DNA of 38,054 bases from Ferrovum sp. (GTDB lineage: Bacteria > Pseudomonadota > Gammaproteobacteria > Burkholderiales > Ferrovaceae): assembly GCA_027450105.1 (NCBI GenBank), contig DAIDKJ010000002.1, positions 1 through 38,054 of the forward strand, written 5' to 3'. A program made the position numbers and the translations under genes. The notes under the pieces were generated by a model. That model searched no databases, was not told where the DNA came from, and saw only the letters and a list, made by a program, of their open reading frames with translations. Of this stretch, positions 10,401 through 17,207 are shown in pieces; position 1 is the stretch's first letter; the number at the start of each line of letters is the position of its first letter.

Positions 10401-11455
10401 CGGATGGCTTCCGGCAGTTGCTGGTTTTGCACGAAAGCCTCGTACATCAATTCGTAGGTTCCATCGGGCAATGGGGGGGGTGCCAAATCCGTCGCGACAC
10501 GCTGCAGCCCCGAGCGCTCGAAATTCCAGGAAAGCCGATGCACAGCCCAGCGATTGACACGCTGAACCTCCCCCCGGGCTGGGGAGAAAGTTCCGGCGGT
10601 CTGACTAAACACCATCAGGCGCCGGGCCATATCCAGAGCCAATTGATGGCATTCTCCCATGAGCGCCACGCGCAAAACCAGCGTCAACGTGGCACTATCC
10701 GGAGTCAGTGCTGGCAGATGGGATTGCGCTGCCAGGCAGGCCCGCGCAGTTTGGTTTCCCGCCAGGAGTGCCTCCAGCCCGGCTTGAAATGCTTGACGCT
10801 GCTGGCTTGGGTCCAGCGCCAAGCGTTGGATCATAAAATCGGCTTGAGATGCCGCCTCAAATTGTCCCTGACTCAGCGCACTGCGCGCCACTTCGCGCCA
10901 GCGAACCACGCGATGGCCCGGATCCAGTGGATCCAACTGCAGGTTGAGCCATTGCAGCGTCTGCCAGGCATCCACGCTCCGTGCCAGGTCCCACAGAATC
11001 AGCAACTGAGGACCCGTCCAACGCCCCTGGGGCACCTGCTGCCATAACGCGTCCAGTTGTCGGACAAGCGCTAGCCGCTGGGCCTTCCCAGGGGGACTAC
11101 GAAACAAAGCCGTACGTTGTGCTTCCAGACGCAATAACAGCACGCCCTCCCGAGAACCCGTCCCGGGTTGGCGTTCCAGTCGCCGGATGGCACCTTCGGC
11201 ACGCTCCAGATGTCCTAGCGCCAAGTTGGTCTGCGCCAAGCGTTCCAACAAGGCCGGCAAGTTTGGTGCGCCATCGGTCAGGGTTTGCGTCTCGGCTTGC
11301 AGATAGGCTGCAGCCACTTCACTGGGCTGGCTCTGATTTGTAGCGCCAATTCGACGTCCAGCATCCTGCCATAACCAGATTAGAAGTGCCAGCATCAACA
11401 GTACGAGAACGAGCAAGACCCAAGGCAATGTCAGGGCCTCGCGCTGCTCATTCAC
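7421..11455 (-). CDS. pelB: PelB, TPR scaffold plus C-terminal outer-membrane beta-barrel
   Basis: About 1340 aa: N-terminal TM, long TPR-rich region, C-terminal barrel ending in aromatic ...GLNYRYFY. Likely GTG start at 11455 overlapping the pelA stop (GTGAATGA); ORF track start 11482. Confidence 0.93.
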   Translation of the reverse strand: MNEQREALTLPWVLLVLVLLMLALLIWLWQDAGRRIGATNQSQPSEVAAAYLQAETQTLTDGAPNLPALLERLAQTNLALGHLERAEGAIRRLERQPGTGSREGVLLLRLEAQRTALFRSPPGKAQRLALVRQLDALWQQVPQGRWTGPQLLILWDLARSVDAWQTLQWLNLQLDPLDPGHRVVRWREVARSALSQGQFEAASQADFMIQRLALDPSQQRQAFQAGLEALLAGNQTARACLAAQSHLPALTPDSATLTLVLRVALMGECHQLALDMARRLMVFSQTAGTFSPARGEVQRVNRWAVHRLSWNFERSGLQRVATDLAPPPLPDGTYELMYEAFVQNQQLPEAIRLAHKALEHHLNDERWEHRLAQLYEWNGQPRLALEHWLIEARHNQNPEAWERVTQLSRQLNEVPVYLEALQQSLRFHPHAGLLINQIVATQERLGQPEQALATLKDNAQGSLRVPLLEHYAQLAVIVGADDQARATYETLQQEFGASAYYAMALADIDQRQGHLERALADLEAVRPEMDHDPRDAPFWRQYADLAILNHREKQADQAYRNLLDSGLFALPTAANPSTQTAEQRAALLDDLGHLQAFYANYPYDAARLHELEFRLAGHWEALQSALETYMTIGAWGRVETLMNQITLAQRQSFSRYSNWRVLRARYERHLGNARAVSANLRQALALAPQSEGERINLLWALIDLDRPRELREALRRWEGSIQNAPVYFSVASAGYLKLGKARIALTYLYRLSTAQRSDPAGLLLMAEAQEQLGHDTQAWRLRRQAWRQFVQALQTAAGAATMTRSRVGHAQPLFGLEPREALANPEAPDLQRAALGPLFQNGDQALGSYRRLLRQVLSYQSSGAIPGSHLGPIEALQDNLGIEAQTCPSLLSLAKSADWAHQINCVDPTAVLELFIAWAVTLDAQDLALRLERASRLTHDPANLHLSVAMLTQDRDTLTALIDDPERLQAAPRKLEVLQRLGRTSQLQTAAFEAVTEAPDATDLQSTLRGLLLAPVSFLGERTGPMTNAYWSPMDSNSPNLVFQSSMTRWNSLQYQEHALGWEDWLNAEWGIALESVERQTQLTGGADLSRVPSRDLSNILTLRDHLADYEWLFSVGERRTDYLNNTYLASVQTQSDPALRTRLTVGWHQFSGLTPALQVAGMKDLIELDGEWDLSTRTYVQGTVEVDRFSGQNGLSLGHGDLGTVEMGYHLWVEPTDLTARVMTFQGQNQSSGQPLGELVRYLPGDVRGQNPFALPETIAQTGFLLSWNGVVRNAQSPRGDWQPYADVGVIHDRQGGGMPQLNVGLAGSVAGADQAKIYYFHVTTPGSSQSFSQFGLNYRYFY

Positions 11456-14186
11456 AGTCCACCTCGACGTGGTGCGTGGCAATCGGCAAGCGTTCCTCGA
11501 AGGGCCAAGATAGTGTCATTTCGGAGGCGGCCTTGTCGGGCATACGTTTCTGGCCATCGGCAAGAATCTGACAGCCTTCGATGCCTTGCAATTGCACTTG
11601 TGGATGACCATATGCCATCAACTGAAAATCGAGCATCCGACCGTCCCGCAAGCGCTGCGTCTGGTGGATCTCGCCATTGGCCAACGCCACGTAGGGAACT
11701 GATGGGCTTGGCGGGGTTGACGCCACCGTGAAAGTTGCTTCGGATCGATCCAAATGGACATAGACTCCACCCGGACCAGCCACATACCCCAATACGCCCT
11801 GTGCGCCATTCCATTGGGGATAGAGTCCGGATGGCAAACGCAATTCGCGCAGGAACGGGCCCGTGCGAACACGCCAGTCCGAGCCCATACGCGCAATGGC
11901 AGCATGCCTGGAATCCAGCACCCGTTGAACATACGCCGAGGTAAACACAGGAAACAGGTTCTGCTGCAGCAATTGTTGGTAGATCCGCTGCAAGGCGGCC
12001 AGTGAAGCCAATTTGGTGCCGGAATAGTAGTGATAATATAAATCCACGGGTTTCAGCCGCAGCGGGGTTTCCGTCAGGGCATAGGTTTCCAGGGAGCGTT
12101 GCATGCCATAAAAGGCATGTGTCCAATCGTCCGTGTAGATATTCTCGTTCACTGCGGCGGCATAAATCTGGAAGGTATCGTCTTCCTCCAGGCCATTTCC
12201 CTTGTCGATTCCCACTCCCGAAATGAGCGTCCAGGAAGGTTTGGAGGAAGTGAGCGCGGTATATCCCCCATTGATATTGAGCACTCCAACCCGTCGGGCC
12301 AAGCGTAGGGCTGCTGCCGTGGGGTTAGCCGCTCCGCTCCATTGCATCAGGCGCACCGGCTTGCCTGGTGGGGCCAATTCACGCCGAATGTAATCGATAC
12401 TCCCACCAATTTCACGCTCCAAGGAAAACGCGTAGCCTGGCAGGGGAATGGACACTTGCTGGTCTAGTCGGGCTCCAGGCTCCAAAATACGCACCCAGTC
12501 CAGCACATGGGTGTAGCCGTGGGATCCCAGTTCTACTTGGGGCAGGGCAAAGGCCTGACGAGCCATGGCTTGCATGTGGGCAGACAGCTCGGGATAACGC
12601 CCCCGTGGACTAATCTCTCCTTCGATCACAGACAAAGTGATGGGCAGCGGGTAACGTTTGAACACCCGTTCCATGAGAGCATCGATGGCAAACAACTGGT
12701 TGCCGGAAAACTCCGTGCGCGAAATGAAACCATCTCCATCCACATGGGTAAACCAAAGCCGGCGTCCGTTTTCCGAGGTGACATCTGGGACCGGCATGGC
12801 AGGCAACACCAGCGCTTGGCGCAGAAACTCGAGCGGCCGCACAACCCAGTACTGCAAATCATCTCCAGTCAACTGGGTCAGACAGAAGGGCGCCAACACA
12901 TACCCTCCCCAAGGCGTCAACCCGGCCAAGTCACTGTGCTGGTTGGCAATGCCAACCCGGCCCAAAACCCTGATATCGCGACCCGCATGTAGATCGAGCA
13001 CATCGTCACTGGTCAGTTGCGGGGGACGCTCGAAAGACAGCATGGGGTCGAGGTATTCCAACCGGGGAACACTGCCTGTGGGAAGGGCAAATGGGACTTT
13101 TGTAAAACCCAGGCGCACTGCCGTCGCAGCATCCAGATCAAACCCAAAACTCTGAAACACAGCAACTTTCACACCAGCTGCCATGCGCCCCAGCAGCCAG
13201 TTGCGCACTCGCCCCTGTTGGTTGACCGGGTGGTCGACGAACAGGACGATTCCTGCATAGCGATCATTATCAATATCCTCTGGCAGCTGATCGTTCACGT
13301 TGACGTAACGAGCCAGATAACCCAGATAGTCGATGGGCATGCCCAACACTCTGGCAGCCGTCCCCGTCTCGGGGGGGTCTCCAGGGTTTAGCGCTTGTAG
13401 CACCAGCAACTGCCGTGGCAGGACTTCCACGCGCCCGATACCCACGACCCGGTATTCCGGATCCGTGACATAAGGATTCAATCCCAAGTCGATAGCCTGG
13501 CGGGCCACCTGCTGCCTGCAACTGCGGTCCTGACGGGCACAAAATTCCACGTCCACGAGGTTCAAAGCCGGTTGCATCTGGTGCAGATTCTGAACGATCT
13601 GCAGATTGAGTTTCTGTCGTTGGGGATCGAGGGCCATCTGCCAGCCTGCCGGATGGTAGGATCGCACCAAGGAATCCAGTACTAGTCCCTGCACCCATCC
13701 CGGATGTTGCACTACAAAATCCGTCTGATTCTGCAACAGCAGGGTCGCCTGGGGAAAGCGCGCGCGCAGTGACGTCAGAGCCGCCGCCAGCACCCGAGAT
13801 GAAAGCGCGGCACTCTCCTGAGAGGGGTATGGAGTTAGTGAGTCGGAGGCCAGGGTGAGGAGATAACCCCGAAACCCTTGATTCCACAAAGGCTGAATCT
13901 GCCCATCCAACCAAACAGTCAGTGTTGCCTCGGAAGCATCGGAGGGAACAGGTACTTTGGCCAGCCAGAGCGTATGCTCATAACGCGACCGGTCCAAAGC
14001 CATCAAATCGACTTGGCGTGGATCCAGCACAACCTGGTCGAAGGCTTGCAATTCATCCAGAGGGGGGTGCGGTCCCAGATAGAGGGCCACCTGTGGCGCA
14101 GGTTTTTCTGTTTCGGCCCCTGTAGAGGGCATCATCACAAGACACAAGCAACCGGCCAGAAGGATGCGGATCAGCCGTCGAACCAT
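11448..14186 (-). CDS. pelA: PelA, periplasmic Pel deacetylase with degenerate N-terminal GH114-like domain
   Basis: Deacetylase motifs LWFTHVDGDGF and ELGSHGYTHVLDW intact; N-terminal domain homologous to the stand-alone GH114 (NQGFRGYLLTLASD, GLVLDSLV, ARQAIDLGLNPYVTD). ORF opens at 14255; likely start MVRRLIRILLAG at 14186. Confidence 0.93.
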   Translation of the reverse strand: MVRRLIRILLAGCLCLVMMPSTGAETEKPAPQVALYLGPHPPLDELQAFDQVVLDPRQVDLMALDRSRYEHTLWLAKVPVPSDASEATLTVWLDGQIQPLWNQGFRGYLLTLASDSLTPYPSQESAALSSRVLAAALTSLRARFPQATLLLQNQTDFVVQHPGWVQGLVLDSLVRSYHPAGWQMALDPQRQKLNLQIVQNLHQMQPALNLVDVEFCARQDRSCRQQVARQAIDLGLNPYVTDPEYRVVGIGRVEVLPRQLLVLQALNPGDPPETGTAARVLGMPIDYLGYLARYVNVNDQLPEDIDNDRYAGIVLFVDHPVNQQGRVRNWLLGRMAAGVKVAVFQSFGFDLDAATAVRLGFTKVPFALPTGSVPRLEYLDPMLSFERPPQLTSDDVLDLHAGRDIRVLGRVGIANQHSDLAGLTPWGGYVLAPFCLTQLTGDDLQYWVVRPLEFLRQALVLPAMPVPDVTSENGRRLWFTHVDGDGFISRTEFSGNQLFAIDALMERVFKRYPLPITLSVIEGEISPRGRYPELSAHMQAMARQAFALPQVELGSHGYTHVLDWVRILEPGARLDQQVSIPLPGYAFSLEREIGGSIDYIRRELAPPGKPVRLMQWSGAANPTAAALRLARRVGVLNINGGYTALTSSKPSWTLISGVGIDKGNGLEEDDTFQIYAAAVNENIYTDDWTHAFYGMQRSLETYALTETPLRLKPVDLYYHYYSGTKLASLAALQRIYQQLLQQNLFPVFTSAYVQRVLDSRHAAIARMGSDWRVRTGPFLRELRLPSGLYPQWNGAQGVLGYVAGPGGVYVHLDRSEATFTVASTPPSPSVPYVALANGEIHQTQRLRDGRMLDFQLMAYGHPQVQLQGIEGCQILADGQKRMPDKAASEMTLSWPFEERLPIATHHVEVDCE

Positions 14187-14203
14187 CACGGATCGCCCAT
14201 CGC

Positions 14204-15214
14204 TCAGGAGGGAGCAGCAGACAGGGCCTGTTGCCAAGCCCAGGCACTGGCGCATTGGTCTGCAAGATCATGACGCGCCACCCAGCCCAGGATTTGATGC
14301 GCCTTGGTCACATCGGCAAAACTGGCTGCAATATCTCCGGGACGACGGCTGGCAATGCGGTAAGCCAGCGAATGCCCACAGGCCTGTTCGAAGGCGGCAA
14401 TCAGCTCCAGAACGCTCACGCCCCGCCCAGTACCCAAATTGAACACGTCCCAACCGGAATGCTGCACCAGGTAGTCCAGGGCAGTCAGATGCCCTTGTGC
14501 CAGGTCCATCACGTGAATGAAGTCACGCACCCCAGTACCATCCACCGTGGGGTAATCCTGCCCGAAAACTTCAACCTCAGACTGCCAACCCGCCGCCACT
14601 CGAGCCACTGCCGGCATTAGATTACTGGCAATCTCCGAGGGAGCCTCACCAATGAGGACGGAGGGATGGCAGCCCACTGGATTGAAATAGCGCAGGCCCA
14701 CCAGATGCCAGCGCTCATCACTGGCGGCCAGGTCGGCCAGTATCTGCTCTGCATGCCACTTGCTACGGCCGTAGGGGTGCGCAGGATCCAGGCGCTGGGA
14801 TTCGTTGACAGGCAGCGTATCACTCTTGCCGTAGACGGCAGCACTGGAACTGAACACCAAATGAAACACCCCAGCCGCTTCAAGGGCACGAGCCAACACG
14901 GCGGTACCGTGAACATTGACCTCATAGTACTCCAGAGGATCAGTGAAGGATTCACCCACCACCTTGAGTCCCGCCAGATGGATCACGGCCTCGACCTCAT
15001 GAATTTTCAATGCTGTCAACACCGCTTGATCATCGCGCACATCGGCTTGCACCAAGGGAATCTTCGCGCCAGTCAGACGCTCGAGTTTCTGCACAACCTC
15101 GGGGCGACTATGGCTGAAATTGTCCAGCACCACGGGATGGTGACCCGCCGCATGCAGCACGGCCACCACATGGCTGCCGATATAGCCGGCCCCACCGGTC
15201 ACCAAAACATTCAC
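14204..15214 (-). CDS. galE: UDP-hexose/UDP-N-acetylhexosamine 4-epimerase (GalE family; PelX-like by position)
   Basis: 336 aa SDR: MNVLVTGGAGYIGSHVV, SSSAAVYG, YGRSKWHAE, RYFNPVGCHPS, DGTGVRDFIHVMDLA, RRPGDIA. GTG start; ends about 17 nt before pelA start. Confidence 0.93.
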   Translation of the reverse strand: MNVLVTGGAGYIGSHVVAVLHAAGHHPVVLDNFSHSRPEVVQKLERLTGAKIPLVQADVRDDQAVLTALKIHEVEAVIHLAGLKVVGESFTDPLEYYEVNVHGTAVLARALEAAGVFHLVFSSSAAVYGKSDTLPVNESQRLDPAHPYGRSKWHAEQILADLAASDERWHLVGLRYFNPVGCHPSVLIGEAPSEIASNLMPAVARVAAGWQSEVEVFGQDYPTVDGTGVRDFIHVMDLAQGHLTALDYLVQHSGWDVFNLGTGRGVSVLELIAAFEQACGHSLAYRIASRRPGDIAASFADVTKAHQILGWVARHDLADQCASAWAWQQALSAAPS

Positions 15215-15400
15215 TTGACCCGCCCCCTATTTGTGTTCTCCATCAGCCCACCTTTGGCGTTGGCCAAACCGCTAAAATCCGGCACGCAATCCCTTCCGGG
15301 AAACCATCCCTGCAACCCCAGCCACGTAAGCCTGTTCCCTGCACGAATCTTTCTTACCGTGGTGGCCAGACACCCCAAAAGTCTACTAACAAACACCTTA

Positions 15401-16786
15401 TCATCGATCGGAGGTTTGAAGAAGCCTCGCAGTCAAAGCCTGTGCCACTTCTTCAATCGTCTGTGACCAGTCGCCCACCCTGGCCTGACGAAACAGGCGC
15501 AGCGAACCCGGATACCAGGGCGAGTCCGTACGCTTGGCCAACCAGCGCCAATCGGTCAGATAATTGGGTAACAGCACCCAGCAGGGTTTACCCATGGCCC
15601 CCGCCAGATGAGCTACCGCCGTATCCACACTAATCACCAGATCCAGATGAGCCAACACCGCAGCAGTGTCAGCAAAGTCCAGCAGATCGCCCCCCAAAGC
15701 CACCAGGGACAATCCTGCCGGAGGGTTCTGCGCTTCGGCTTCCCCTGCCCCTTTTTGCAGGCTGATCCATTGCACTCCGGTAATCTGCCCCAAAGGAGCG
15801 AATAATTCGAGAGAAGGTACGGAGCGGTCATGGTCATTCTCGAACCGAGGGTTTCCCTTCCACACCAGTCCCACGCGACAATTGGCAGAAGGCAAGCAGC
15901 CGGCCCAACGGGCTTTATCCTCTGGAAATGCCGCAAGGTATGGCAGGGATGCGGGAATGGTGTCCAGTGTTGTCCCGCAACGGTAGGGCAAGCTCAACAG
16001 GGGCAACCAGTAATCCCACTCTTCTACCGAAAGATCATTATCGCAAGAATAAACCGAATCGAGAGCGGAAAGCGTGGTAAACAAGCGGACCAATGCGGGA
16101 TGGCAGACAATGCCAACCCGATGCGCCCCTCGGGCTTTCAACAGCGCTGCATAGCGACAAAACTGGATCATGTCTCCATAGCCCGCCTCGAATCCAATCA
16201 ACAGGGATTTGCCTGCGAGCGCCTCACCACCCCAGAGAAGACTGTGCGCCGGAGGTGCCCAGCGTTCGTCCCGGGGACGAGCTTCCAGATAGGGCCATCC
16301 CTGTTGGAGCCGTCCCTGACGGAGCAGCAGATAACTGAAGTTGAAGCGCGCCTGGGCGTGATGACCATCCCATTCCAGGGCGCGCTCAAAACAGCGTTCC
16401 GCCTCCTGCTCGCGCTGCACGCAAGTCAGCACCACCCCCAGTTGCGACCATACATCGGGATTCTGGGGCGCAATCTGCACTGCTCGCCAACAGGCGGCTT
16501 CGGATTCAAAAAATCGCTTGTCGTGCAGGAACAGAACCCCCAGATTGAGGTAAATCTGCACGCAATCCGGACGAAATATCAGAGCACGCTTGTAGCAGGC
16601 CTCGGCTTGTGCGATAGCCCCATTTTGTTCATGCACCCAACCCAGATTGATCAGGGCTTCGGGAAAATCCGGGGCCACCAGCAGCGCCTTGATGAAACAG
16701 GCTTCCGCCGCCTGGATTTGACCTAGCGTCAAGCGCTCATAGCCTTGCAAAAACCACGCCTGTGCTTCGGCAGGACAATCAACCAT
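15401..16786 (-). CDS. TPR repeat protein with C-terminal GT9/heptosyltransferase-like domain
   Basis: 461 aa; N-terminal TPRs (PDFPEALINLGWVHEQNGAIAQAEACYKRAL) and C-terminal LVISVDTAVAHLAGAMGKPCWVLLP motif. Confidence 0.85.
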   Translation of the reverse strand: MVDCPAEAQAWFLQGYERLTLGQIQAAEACFIKALLVAPDFPEALINLGWVHEQNGAIAQAEACYKRALIFRPDCVQIYLNLGVLFLHDKRFFESEAACWRAVQIAPQNPDVWSQLGVVLTCVQREQEAERCFERALEWDGHHAQARFNFSYLLLRQGRLQQGWPYLEARPRDERWAPPAHSLLWGGEALAGKSLLIGFEAGYGDMIQFCRYAALLKARGAHRVGIVCHPALVRLFTTLSALDSVYSCDNDLSVEEWDYWLPLLSLPYRCGTTLDTIPASLPYLAAFPEDKARWAGCLPSANCRVGLVWKGNPRFENDHDRSVPSLELFAPLGQITGVQWISLQKGAGEAEAQNPPAGLSLVALGGDLLDFADTAAVLAHLDLVISVDTAVAHLAGAMGKPCWVLLPNYLTDWRWLAKRTDSPWYPGSLRLFRQARVGDWSQTIEEVAQALTARLLQTSDR

Positions 16787-16807
16787 CTCGACTCGTGAAA
16801 AGTGCGC

Positions 16808-17026
16808 TCAATTCAGATGGATCGTGTCCGCCTCGAAGTTAGGGAGGGCCTCCTTCAACGCCTTGGCGTAAGCCATGCGGGCCGTCTGCAAGGCAGCCAC
16901 CAACCCTTGCAGACGGGTAAGCTCGCTATCCACAAAATGCAGACTGGCCAGCTGGGCTCTGGCATCTGCAGACAACTGTTCCAGTTCATACTCCGTGTCA
17001 TCGATTCTGATGGTTGGCATGGTCAT
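16808..17026 (-). CDS. Small conserved protein, DUF6447-like
   Basis: 72 aa MTMPTIRIDDTEYELEQLSADARAQLASLHFVDSELTRLQGLVAALQTARMAYAKALKEALPNFEADTIHLN; strong RBS (ACAAGGA) before ATG. Confidence 0.75.
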   Translation of the reverse strand: MTMPTIRIDDTEYELEQLSADARAQLASLHFVDSELTRLQGLVAALQTARMAYAKALKEALPNFEADTIHLN

Positions 17027-17207
17027 TCCTTGTCGTTTGGTTAAAAGAAGGCGGTCTACAAACCATTTCCGGCCTGCAGGCTACTCGAAAACCGGCAGTG
17101 TAAGCATTGGTTGGGATGCGCGCAAATAGCGAATCCAGACATCATAAAACACTTAGGCGAGTTACTACGCCCGCAGTAAAGCCCAAATGGAGGGCATAAT
17201 GGTCTGA

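Noticed and set aside
15830-16726. 298-aa plus-strand ORF antisense to the TPR-GT gene
   Set aside because: Shadow of a recognisable TPR/GT9 protein on the minus strand; no motifs.
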